From: Dysgonamonadaceae bacterium
Lineage (GTDB): Bacteria > Bacteroidota > Bacteroidia > Bacteroidales > Azobacteroidaceae
DNA length: 33,800 nucleotides
Direction: 5' to 3'
Assembly (NCBI GenBank): GCA_031256775.1
Contig: JAIRPX010000296.1
Coordinates: 1 to 33,800, forward strand
Part shown: one piece after another, positions 7,644 to 14,702 of the stretch
Position numbering within the stretch: the first letter of the stretch is position 1
How the letters are laid out: each line of letters starts with the position of its first letter
Position numbers and translations under genes: made by a program
Notes under the pieces: generated by a model
Database searches by the model: none
Told to the model about the DNA's origin: nothing
The model's input: the letters and a program-made list of their open reading frames with translations, nothing else

Positions 7644-8792
7644 TTATTTTTTCCAAATCCATCTGATTCCGGCATTTATTCCAAGTATCATAGGAATTTC
7701 AGTACGGGCGCTGATAGGCTGATTATTTTCCAGATAATGGCTTAGTTCGGGTTCAAAGTAAACACTGTAGTTTCCGGCAATCCTGTATTCAACCCCAAGT
7801 GAAAGATTCAGAGAGCTTTGCATACCGTCAATCCTTTCGTTGGAATATAAGTTCAGCTTTGTTCCATTCCGGTGATATTCATTTTGCGAATAATGCGATA
7901 AAAGCCCCTTTTCAAGCATAAATCCAGCAGATAAATAAAAATTCCATTTTGAATATGGATTTCCATAAAGTTTTACATGCAGATTGAGAGGTACTCCCAG
8001 ATAATGCAGTTGCAGTATTGCGTCTCTTTTAGGATTTTTATTTTCAAACTTGGAAGCAAGGAAGGTATATACCAGTCCGCTTTCGATGGCAAATCTGTCG
8101 TTTAGCTCCTTTTTAAATGTAAGTCCGAAAGACAAAGGCGCATAATGCGTAATATCCGTAAAATCATCTGTTGTAAGCATACTTTTTTTCAGATAATCTG
8201 GCGAATTCATGGAAATTTCTCCGCTTCGCAAGTCGGAATAGGCGTTGTTTTTCACATTATTATTCATGGCTAAAAGAGCGCCGCTACCAACATGAATAGA
8301 AAGACTTTTAGACTTTTTAGAAGTACGGATGGGTGATTTTTCTTCTTCTTCGGAAGTCTGCGATTCAAGGAGCTTTTGCAAATTTGGATAGCGCTCAGAC
8401 TCCACTATTGTTACTTTATGCTTAGATTCAGGAGGATTTGAACAGCCGATAATTTCTCCTTTACTCGTTTTATACGTCTTCTTGTTATTTGAAGATATAA
8501 CATTTGGTATAGTTTCTTTTTCCAATACATTTTCTTTAATTCTCTCTTCATGACCGGGTAACTGTTCTGCTGTTTCATATAAATATTTTTTATTATTAAA
8601 TGTAAATATCAATCCAATCAGAATAATTGCAATGGCTGCTGCTGTCCCTGAAATCCAAAGCCATCTGATTTTTTTCTCATGCTTTTCATTCAGGCGATTT
8701 TCAATTGTTTTCCAGCAATCCTTGTCAGGCAGTAAAGTATAATCTTTCAATTTTTCCCTGACAACTTCATCAAAAGAGTTTTCATTATTCAT
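7644..8792 (-). CDS. Single-pass membrane protein with C-terminal outer-membrane beta-barrel-like domain; probable sigma-factor partner
   Basis: The 382-residue product has three parts. Residues 1-43 are a charged cytoplasmic-looking segment with the pattern FDEVVREKLKDY ... CWKTIENRL, common at the start of proteins encoded next to Bacteroidota ECF sigma factors. One hydrophobic helix follows (about 44-65). After a polar linker (about 66-160), residues about 165-382 show alternating strands with GSGALLAM, PLSFGLTFKKEL, FAIESGLVYTFLAS, YLGVPLNLHVKL, FYLSAGFMLEKG and LNLSLGVEYRIA, the pattern of the PorT/outer membrane beta-barrel (PF13568-like) family. It starts 11 bases after the sigma gene, which suggests it regulates that factor as an anti-sigma-like membrane protein. 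The combination of an inner-membrane helix and a barrel-type domain in one chain is odd, although it recurs in Bacteroidota annotations. Confidence 0.75.
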   Translation of the reverse strand: MNNENSFDEVVREKLKDYTLLPDKDCWKTIENRLNEKHEKKIRWLWISGTAAAIAIILIGLIFTFNNKKYLYETAEQLPGHEERIKENVLEKETIPNVISSNNKKTYKTSKGEIIGCSNPPESKHKVTIVESERYPNLQKLLESQTSEEEEKSPIRTSKKSKSLSIHVGSGALLAMNNNVKNNAYSDLRSGEISMNSPDYLKKSMLTTDDFTDITHYAPLSFGLTFKKELNDRFAIESGLVYTFLASKFENKNPKRDAILQLHYLGVPLNLHVKLYGNPYSKWNFYLSAGFMLEKGLLSHYSQNEYHRNGTKLNLYSNERIDGMQSSLNLSLGVEYRIAGNYSVYFEPELSHYLENNQPISARTEIPMILGINAGIRWIWKK

Positions 8793-8803
8793 TTTCAGTT
8801 TTT

Positions 8804-9352
8804 TTAATACATATTCTGAATTTTAGTTTGCAGCAACGATCTTGCGCGCGCCAGTTGCGAGCGGGAAGACGCTTCCTTAATTCCAAGCATATCGGCTATT
8901 TCGGCATGTGAGTAACCTTCTATAGCATAGAGGTTGAAAACCGTTCTGAAACCGTCCGGCAGTTCGTTAACATGCCGGAGAATTTCGTCTGCCGAAAGTT
9001 TTGCAGCCATTGATATGTCAAAATGATCAATCATATTTTCATTATAATCTTCGAGACTTACATTAGAACGCCATACTTTTGTTTGCCGAAGGTATTCTAA
9101 TGCCGTAGTCACAAATACTTTTTTCATCCACGCTTCAAAAGAACCTGTTCCGGAATATTCCCCTATTTTTGTGAAAATTTTTATAAAACCTTCCTGTAAT
9201 ATATCCTGAGCCGTTTCTCTTTCTTTAACATAACGGATACAAAGTCCCAGCATTGCTGGCGCATAGCGCTCATACAATTTTTTTCTTGCCAGCGCTTCCT
9301 TGCGTTTACATCCGGCAATTAATTGTTCTTGCTCAAACTGTCTGTTATCCAT
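8804..9352 (-). CDS. ECF-type RNA polymerase sigma factor
   Basis: A 182-residue sigma-70 family factor of the extracytoplasmic-function class, normal length, with only regions 2 and 4. Region 2 covers about 27-95 and includes LYERYAPAMLGLCIRYVKE, the core-binding ETAQDILQEGFIKIF and FEAWMKKVFVTTALEYLR. Region 4 (about 128-180) contains LPDGFRTVFNLYAIEGYSH followed by the helix-turn-helix AEIADMLGIKEASSRSQLARAR, which reads the -35 element. It is the first gene of the unit that continues with the barrel-domain protein, the LVIVD lipoprotein and the serpin. Such factors often activate their own operon. I did not find a TAnnTTTG promoter upstream, which fits transcription by an alternative sigma but does not prove it. 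Confidence 0.95.
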   Translation of the reverse strand: MDNRQFEQEQLIAGCKRKEALARKKLYERYAPAMLGLCIRYVKERETAQDILQEGFIKIFTKIGEYSGTGSFEAWMKKVFVTTALEYLRQTKVWRSNVSLEDYNENMIDHFDISMAAKLSADEILRHVNELPDGFRTVFNLYAIEGYSHAEIADMLGIKEASSRSQLARARSLLQTKIQNMY

Positions 9353-9403
9353 TCTATATAGTAAAGATGAAATTAACCTCTAAAACGTTGCATGAGATGA
9401 GAA

Positions 9404-9555
9404 GCGAAAAAGCGAAAAAGCGAAAAAGCACGAAGGCGCGAAAGCGTATAACGTCATTGCGAGCGTTAGCGAAGCAATCCAGAAGTTATAAGTTATGAAT
9501 TATAAATTATGAATTGGCTGGCGTAACCTTCATGTTTTCGCGCCTTCGTGCTTTT
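9404..9555. repeat. Inverted-repeat-bounded intergenic element with GCGAAAAA triplet and REP-like copy B
   Basis: Three tandem GCGAAAAA units (9404-9427) lead into a perfect 20-base inverted repeat: AAAAGCACGAAGGCGCGAAA at 9424-9443 and its complement at 9536-9555. Between the arms lie the REP-like motif (9452-9484), an AATTATAAATTATGAATT-type tract and GGCTGGCG. Related AAAGCACGAAGG.GCGAAA sequence occurs at 13057-13077 beside another REP-like copy. The element occupies most of the 219-base gap between the sigma-factor gene and pepD. Confidence 0.75.
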
Positions 9556-9571
9556 AGCGCTTTTCGTGCCT

Positions 9572-11032
9572 TTATCTTGTCTCTTTTAGCAGTTCAGTGA
9601 GGAAATTCCACCACTTTTCTACTGTAGCGATTTCGATTCTTTCTTCCGGCGAATGTGCGCCCAGAATTGTAGGACCGCATGAAATCATGTCTAATTGAGG
9701 ATTCTTTTCAAGGAATAGCCCACATTCCAGTCCTGCATGAATTGAGATAATATTAGGTTTTTCAGAAAACAGTTTTTTATATACCTTTTCAGAAAGTTTG
9801 AGTATTGGCGACGATGTGTTTGGTCGCCAGCCGGGGTAGCCTTCCGAAACGTATGTTGTTGCTCCTGCCAAATTAAAAACAGATACAACTTTATTCACAG
9901 CATCTATTTTTAAAGAATGAGTAGAACTCCGCAGGCTTGTCGTTACTATAATCTGATTGTCGCTTTTCATCTTCACGGAAGCGAGATTAGATGATGTTTC
10001 TACTGTTCCAGGCATATCATAGCTCCAGCCCAATACTCCGTGAGGAAGCGCATAGAGAGCTTTGAAAAGATTTTGAGACGTTTGAGTATCAATACATTGC
10101 GCGGGCTTGTCAGTTGAACTGATACTTATTTTCACATTTTTATCTACATACGCCAGTTCGGCAGATAATTCGGCTTGCAAAGTATTAACCAAAATTGCGG
10201 CACGTTCTTTAAATGGGAAAGGAACGCCTGCAATGGCGCTCGCTTCACGTGCAATTGCATTATGCAAATTCCCGCCATCTATTTTTGACAGAACAAGCGG
10301 AGTTTCCGCCATTAAAGCTGAAAAATAGCGAGTAATAATCTGGTTTGCATTGCCCAGTCCCTTGTGAATATCGCTGCCCGAATGTCCGCCATTCAAACCT
10401 GATACATTAATTTCAAACCAGAAATAGTTGTCTGGAGTTTCTATTGTCTGATAGGTAAAGGTGCCTGTTGCGGTTTTGCCGCCTGCGCAACCGATGCAAA
10501 ATTCTCCCCATTCTTCGCTGTCGAGGTTAAGCAGGATGTCGCCTTCTAAAAAATTATCATTCAAATTATTAGCTCCTGTTAAGCCTGTTTCTTCGTCAGT
10601 TGTGAAAAGAGCGCGAACAGGTCCATGCTCTATGTCATTAGAAGCCAGAATTGCCAGAGCCGCCGCCATTCCTATTCCGTCGTCGGCGCCTAAAGTAGTA
10701 CCCTTAGCTTTTAGCCATCCGTTTTCAACATAAGTTTTAATCGAATCGTTTTCAAAATCAAAGATTACGTCGCTGTTTTTTTCACAAACCATGTCAACAT
10801 GCGACTGCAAAATCACTGTCGGAGAATTTTCCATTCCCGGAGTTGCAGATTTGCAGATGACAACGTTCAATGCGTCGTCTTTACTTGCTTCCAAATGGTG
10901 GATTTTGGCAAAATCGAGCAAATATTGAACAATTTTGCCTTCCTTTTTACTTGGGCGCGGAATTTTCGTTATTTCATCGAAAAAATTCCATAACATACTG
11001 GGTTTTAAATCTTTTATATCCATAATGAACAT
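9572..11032 (-). CDS. pepD: Aminoacyl-histidine dipeptidase (PepD, M20 family)
   Basis: A 486-residue cytosolic metallopeptidase of the M20C type that hydrolyses Xaa-His and other dipeptides. All catalytic positions can be placed: His78 and Asp80 in SHVDMV, Asp117 in LGADDGIG, Glu147 and Glu148 in TTDEETG, Asp171 in LDSEE, and His460 in GAHSPEERIE. Each of the first six sits two residues before its E. coli PepD counterpart (80, 82, 119, 149, 150, 173), so the active site is complete with two zinc sites. The lid/dimerisation domain lies between about 205 and 390 (HSGSDIHKGLGNANQII). A second ATG at 11023 would give MDIKDLKPS, closer to the usual family N-terminus, and may be the true start. 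The gene is single, divergent from the OmpH-like gene. Confidence 0.96.
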   Translation of the reverse strand: MFIMDIKDLKPSMLWNFFDEITKIPRPSKKEGKIVQYLLDFAKIHHLEASKDDALNVVICKSATPGMENSPTVILQSHVDMVCEKNSDVIFDFENDSIKTYVENGWLKAKGTTLGADDGIGMAAALAILASNDIEHGPVRALFTTDEETGLTGANNLNDNFLEGDILLNLDSEEWGEFCIGCAGGKTATGTFTYQTIETPDNYFWFEINVSGLNGGHSGSDIHKGLGNANQIITRYFSALMAETPLVLSKIDGGNLHNAIAREASAIAGVPFPFKERAAILVNTLQAELSAELAYVDKNVKISISSTDKPAQCIDTQTSQNLFKALYALPHGVLGWSYDMPGTVETSSNLASVKMKSDNQIIVTTSLRSSTHSLKIDAVNKVVSVFNLAGATTYVSEGYPGWRPNTSSPILKLSEKVYKKLFSEKPNIISIHAGLECGLFLEKNPQLDMISCGPTILGAHSPEERIEIATVEKWWNFLTELLKETR

Positions 11033-11082
11033 TAATTATTTATGTAAAAATATTATTTGAAACGATAAAGAAACAAAAAAGT

Positions 11083-11178
11083 TGCAGGTTCACCAAATAA
11101 AAAACACAATTTAACAATAAATTGGACTATATTTGTCCTCGAAAAGTGATGCAGGTATTGCCAAATAAAAAACACAAT
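11083..11178 (+). repeat. Direct repeat pair in the pepD/OmpH-like divergent region
   Basis: TGCAGGT followed after a few bases by CCAAATAAAAAACACAAT occurs at 11083-11110 and again at 11150-11178, start to start 67 bases apart. The second copy is followed by GCCTGCA, giving a small TGCAGGT...GCCTGCA inverted repeat. They flank the possible promoter at 11128-11135, so an operator role is conceivable, but simple duplication is equally possible. Confidence 0.55.
11128..11135 (+). promoter_or_regulatory. Possible -7 element upstream of the OmpH-like gene
   Basis: TATATTTG fits TAnnTTTG. It lies 128 bases before the ATG and has no clear -33 TTTG at the right distance, so confidence is low. Confidence 0.35.
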
Positions 11179-11262
11179 GCCTGCAAAAACGAGTAAAATA
11201 ATAAGTTTTGATTGTTTAATTTACAAAATAAGAATAATAAAATTAATATTTCAGATTAGTTT

Positions 11263-11853
11263 ATGAAAAATACTAATTACATTGTCAGCGGCATCCTTAC
11301 GGTAGCTATTATTGTGTTGTTTGTTTTGCATTTTGCCCATAAAACTCATGAAGGGAAAGCTTTTCCTGTTGTTACAGGTGATTCTATTTCAACGTTCATG
11401 CCTGTTGCATACGTTGATATCGACTCTTTGCTTGTCAATTTCAATTTTTATAATCATTTAGTAGGTGAGTATGAAAATAAATTAAGCAAGCAAAACGGTC
11501 AGTTGAACCAGAGATACCAGAGTTTTCAAAAGGAAGTAGCCGAATTTCAGGAAAGGGCGCAAAACAATGCTTTCATTACGCAGGAAAAAATGCGCCAGGA
11601 AAATGACCGTTTAGCGCGCAAGCAAAAGGAAATTGAGCAATCGGCGGCGCAAGCAGAACAGGAACTGGCTCTACAACAGAGAATTATTCAGCAGCAATTA
11701 GCCGATACAATTTCAACGGCAATAAAAAATTTCAACAATCCGCCAAAATATCAATTGATTCTGACAAAAACAGGAGTTTTATATGCTCCGGAATCATGCA
11801 ATATTACGAAGGATTTTGTTGAATATCTAAATGAGCGGTATAAAGTAGAATGA
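11263..11853 (+). CDS. OmpH/Skp-like periplasmic chaperone-family protein
   Basis: The 196-residue product has an N-terminal hydrophobic helix (about 7-25: IVSGILTVAIIVLFVLHFA) that may be an uncleaved anchor rather than a signal peptide. VAYVDIDSLLVNFNFYNHL is the first strand and helix of the Skp/OmpH fold. Residues about 65-150 form a long Gln/Glu/Lys-rich coiled coil, ending with the return strand YQLILTKTGVLYAPESCNITKDFVEYLNERY. Skp-type proteins hold unfolded outer-membrane proteins in the periplasm as a trimer with coiled-coil 'tentacles'. The canonical Bacteroidota arrangement is two ompH genes next to bamA; that is not the case here, so this is an extra, membrane-tethered paralogue. 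It is followed 77 bases later by a glycosyltransferase gene. Confidence 0.85.
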   Translation: MKNTNYIVSGILTVAIIVLFVLHFAHKTHEGKAFPVVTGDSISTFMPVAYVDIDSLLVNFNFYNHLVGEYENKLSKQNGQLNQRYQSFQKEVAEFQERAQNNAFITQEKMRQENDRLARKQKEIEQSAAQAEQELALQQRIIQQQLADTISTAIKNFNNPPKYQLILTKTGVLYAPESCNITKDFVEYLNERYKVE

Positions 11854-11891
11854 GAAAATGAAGAATATAATAAGATCTAAACTATTATTAC

Positions 11892-11921
11892 AAAGAGGGG
11901 GCTTGCGAAAGTAACCTCTTT
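11892..11921 (+). terminator. Possible hairpin between the OmpH-like and glycosyltransferase genes
   Basis: AAAGAGG (11892-11898) pairs with CCTCTTT (11915-11921) around a 16-base loop, followed by a short TTAT. It lies 9 bases before the glycosyltransferase ATG. It could be a weak terminator of the upstream gene or a structure near the start site of the downstream one. Confidence 0.35.
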
Positions 11922-11930
11922 TATGTTTAT

Positions 11931-13031
11931 ATGTACAGTTCAAATACTCAAATTATCGTAGTAGTTCCTTGCTATAACGAGCCTGACGTGATGCAAACAA
12001 TAGAAAGTCTGTTTTCCTGCAACAGGGCGGGCTTCGGCGCGGAAACCATACTTGTTGTAAATTCCTACGAAATTTCGCCGGAATCCATAAAAGATGCTAA
12101 TCGCCGCGCTTTTAATGATGCCGCACTTTTTGCATCGGAAAAGAATACGCCTGATTTTTCTCTCTATCCAATATTAATAGAAGATTTGCCCGGAAAACAG
12201 ACAGGCGCAGGGCTTCCCCGAAAAATCGGTATGGATGAAGCTGTTAAACGTTTTTGTGCGGCAAACAATAAAAAAGGCGTAATTGCAAGCATGGATGCAG
12301 ACACTACTGTCGAAAAAAACTATTTGACCGAAATTTACCGCTGTTTCACGGAATATGGATTGAACTCGGCTACCATAGAATTTCATCATCCCGTGAAACA
12401 TCTTCATCCTGAGGATGAAATAAGGAAAGCAACAGAGGCGTATGAAAAATATCTTCGTTACTATCGCTCAGCGCTGGAATATACGGGCTATCCGTATGCT
12501 TACTATACTATCGGTTCTGCTTTCGCCGTTACTGCCGAAACATACATGAAGGCGGGCGGTATGGGGAAGCAGCAGGCGGGCGAAGATTTTTATTTCCTTC
12601 AAAAAGTTTTTCCGCTGGGAAAAACAATGTTTATCAATACAACCTGCGTTTATCCTGCCGCACGACTGTCAGACAGGGTGCCTTTCGGAACAGGTCCTGC
12701 TATTGCAAAAATGATAGGCGAAAAAAAGTTTCAAAAACAGACTTATTCAATGGAAGCTTTTCATGAACTGAAACAATTTTTCGACAGAATAAACTGCTTT
12801 TTTCATGTTCCATATAATCAGATAGATGCACTTATTGCCGATTTCCCCGACCATTTAACTGCATTTTTGAAAGAAAATCATTTTGAGACTAAAATTGAGG
12901 AAATAAACAGATATACGACAAGCATCGAAAGTTTCAGAAAGCGTTTTTTCAATTATTTCACTGCATTTAGAATATTGAAGTATTTAAATTCCGTTCATCC
13001 GTACCCTTTTGAATGGAAAATTATAAGATGA
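11931..13031 (+). CDS. Family 2 glycosyltransferase
   Basis: A 366-residue soluble GT-A fold enzyme. The N-terminus IIVVVPCYNEPDVMQTIESL is the GT2 nucleotide-sugar-binding start, MDADT (121-125) is the metal-binding DxD-type motif, and GEDFYFLQK (217-225) is the ED motif carrying the likely catalytic base. It has no transmembrane segments, so it is likely cytoplasmic or peripheral. The long N-terminal insertion between 45 and 115 and the C-terminal extension (about 250-366, many aromatics) have no recognisable domain. The acceptor and donor cannot be deduced; the neighbours are not a polysaccharide synthesis cluster. No promoter was recognised; it may be read from the OmpH-like gene. The ATG at 11931 is the only good start in frame. 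Confidence 0.88.
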   Translation: MYSSNTQIIVVVPCYNEPDVMQTIESLFSCNRAGFGAETILVVNSYEISPESIKDANRRAFNDAALFASEKNTPDFSLYPILIEDLPGKQTGAGLPRKIGMDEAVKRFCAANNKKGVIASMDADTTVEKNYLTEIYRCFTEYGLNSATIEFHHPVKHLHPEDEIRKATEAYEKYLRYYRSALEYTGYPYAYYTIGSAFAVTAETYMKAGGMGKQQAGEDFYFLQKVFPLGKTMFINTTCVYPAARLSDRVPFGTGPAIAKMIGEKKFQKQTYSMEAFHELKQFFDRINCFFHVPYNQIDALIADFPDHLTAFLKENHFETKIEEINRYTTSIESFRKRFFNYFTAFRILKYLNSVHPYPFEWKIIR

Positions 13032-13083
13032 ACTGCAAAGCGCGCACGAAAGCGTAAAAGCACGAAGGAGCGAAAACGTGCGT

Positions 13084-13116
13084 CGTCATTGCGAGCGTTA
13101 GCGAAGCAATCCGGAA
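13084..13116 (+). repeat. REP-like 33-base repeat, copy C
   Basis: A copy of the motif with GCGAGCGTTAGCGAAGC, one of five in the window. It is preceded at 13057-13077 by an AAAGCACGAAGG..CGAAAA segment like the arm of the 9424-9555 element. It belongs to a gap of about 500 bases (13032-13533) that holds only repeats and the promoter of the next gene. Confidence 0.8.
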
Positions 13117-13117
13117 A

Positions 13118-13166
13118 TTAGTTATCAGTTGTCAGTTATTAGTTTTCAGTTGTCAGTTATCAGTTT
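13118..13166 (+). repeat. Seven-unit tandem array of a 7-base repeat
   Basis: The units are TTAGTTA, TCAGTTG, TCAGTTA, TTAGTTT, TCAGTTG, TCAGTTA and TCAGTTT, consensus TCAGTTA. The array begins directly after the REP-like motif. It has no coding potential that I can support. Confidence 0.8.
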
Positions 13167-13171
13167 TTAGT

Positions 13172-13367
13172 GCTGGCGCGGGTTTGCAAGCCGTGTCTGT
13201 TTTTGCACTATTAATAAAACAGCTAAGCTGCAATTTTTTTTCACCTGTGCTGAACAAAAGCAGCGTAGCGCCTTCTCGCAAAACACAAGGTTTTGCAGAT
13301 GCTCCCTAAGTCCTGCAATGACGACGCGCTTTACGCCACGTATCTCCATGACGAATGTTGCGCCAGC
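13172..13367. repeat. 196-base module bounded by inverted GCTGGCGC, with AT tract after it
   Basis: GCTGGCGC at 13172-13179 and GCGCCAGC at 13360-13367 are exact inverse copies. The module contains a block (13214-13298) homologous to 1011-1157 but without that copy's 59-base palindrome. It is followed by an AATTCATA-type tract (about 13368-13401). The remaining part of the gap to the next gene is AT-rich leader. Confidence 0.65.
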
Positions 13368-13496
13368 TAATTCATAATTCATAATTTATAATTCATAATT
13401 TTTTTAATTGTTTGTATTATTGTTGTTTGCGAAATACAGCAAAAAAAATATGAAAATGAGCAAACAGTTTTAAACATAAAATTCAACCAAATAATT

Positions 13497-13504
13497 TAGT
13501 TTTG
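13497..13504 (+). promoter_or_regulatory. -7 element for the GH105/Sus-like operon
   Basis: TAGTTTTG fits TAnnTTTG, followed by a leader of about 20-25 bases to the ATG at 13534. No clear -33 TTTG was seen. This is the only promoter candidate before the operon that runs to 26071. Confidence 0.45.
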
Positions 13505-13533
13505 CACTGAAATTTTTATTTATTGTGTGTACG

Positions 13534-14688
13534 ATGATAACACTAAATTACAGGAAAATATTATCAACGCTTATTTTAACAGGAATACTCTTTTATCCGG
13601 GTAAATTTGTTGTTCATGCCGAAAATACTTACTTAGCGGCTGTGGAATCTTCATTGAGAAAAGCTGCCGACTGGCAAATAAAAAACTTCAAATATGCCAG
13701 GACAGGAAATCTCCACGACTACGGAATCGACGCATGGACTAATGCTACTTTATATATCGGAATGTTGGAATGGGCAAAAATAGCAAATGATTCTACTTAT
13801 TACGACTGGTTGCTGGATATAGGAAATACTAATAAATGGAAACTTCCCAACAATTTTTTAAACTATCCAAAATACCAGTTTTATCATGCCGACGAACTTT
13901 GTATCGGTCAGTTTTATCTGAGCATGTTCAGCATCTACAACAGAAAAGAGATGCTGTATCATTCAAAAGAAAGAGCTGACTGGATTATAAATAATCCGCC
14001 AGATTCCATAATGAATATATCAAACAAACAATCATGGACTTGGTGCGACGCGCTTTTTATGGCGCCGCCGCTGTATGCGCATCTGGCAAAAATAGAAAAC
14101 GACCATCGCTATATTCAGTTTATGGACAAGGAGTTCAAACGTACTTACAACTTCTTGTACGACATGGAAAACAATCTGTTTTTCAGGGACAACAGCTACA
14201 TCAACAAAAAGGAACTCAACGGCAGAAAAATTTTTTGGGGACGGGGCAACGGATGGGTTGCCGCCGGATTGGTGAATATATTGAAAGCGCTCCCTGAAGA
14301 TTCAGACTACCGCCAATTTTACGAAAAACTGTTCAAAGTTTTCATACCGCGTTTGACGGAACTGCAAAGCAGTAACGGCTTTTGGCACGCAAGCCTCTTA
14401 AATCCTGAAAATTATCCGTCGCCGGAAACAAGCGCTACCGCGCTTATTACATACGCCCTGGCTTATGGAATTAATAACGGACTTTTAGAAAAAGAAATAT
14501 ATGCTCCTGCAATGGAAAAATCGTGGAACGCACTGCTATCAATTATGGATGCAGACGGAAAAATAGGGTGGGTGCAGCCTATTGGCGCCGACCCTAAAAA
14601 AGTAACGGAAAATATGACCGCTCCCTACGGAGTTGGCGCTTTTTTGCTCGCTGGAAGTGAAATTTATGTTTATTATAATAATTTTTAA
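13534..14688 (+). CDS. GH88/GH105-type unsaturated glycuronyl hydrolase
   Basis: A 384-residue secreted enzyme of the (alpha/alpha)6-barrel GH88/GH105 group, which removes the 4,5-unsaturated uronic acid left at oligosaccharide ends by polysaccharide lyases. A signal peptide covers about 1-29 (LILTGILFYPGKFVVHA). The catalytic-type Asp is Asp172 in WTWCDALFMAPP, matching the conserved W-x-D-x-L-F-M motif of YteR-like enzymes; FWGRGNGW (234-241) and YHADELCIGQ (117-126) are further family signatures. I prefer the ATG at 13534 to the in-frame GTG at 13525 because it gives a normal signal peptide and fits the -7 element. The GH105 (rhamnogalacturonan) versus GH88 (chondroitin-type) substrate is not decided. 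It leads the Sus-like operon, 14 bases before SusC. Confidence 0.88.
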   Translation: MITLNYRKILSTLILTGILFYPGKFVVHAENTYLAAVESSLRKAADWQIKNFKYARTGNLHDYGIDAWTNATLYIGMLEWAKIANDSTYYDWLLDIGNTNKWKLPNNFLNYPKYQFYHADELCIGQFYLSMFSIYNRKEMLYHSKERADWIINNPPDSIMNISNKQSWTWCDALFMAPPLYAHLAKIENDHRYIQFMDKEFKRTYNFLYDMENNLFFRDNSYINKKELNGRKIFWGRGNGWVAAGLVNILKALPEDSDYRQFYEKLFKVFIPRLTELQSSNGFWHASLLNPENYPSPETSATALITYALAYGINNGLLEKEIYAPAMEKSWNALLSIMDADGKIGWVQPIGADPKKVTENMTAPYGVGAFLLAGSEIYVYYNNF

Positions 14689-14702
14689 TACTATGCAAAT
14701 GT

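Noticed and set aside
13032-13533. Small RNA or tRNA gene in the repeat-rich gap
   Set aside because: No cloverleaf or CCA-ended structure could be found; the palindromes are explained by the repeat modules.
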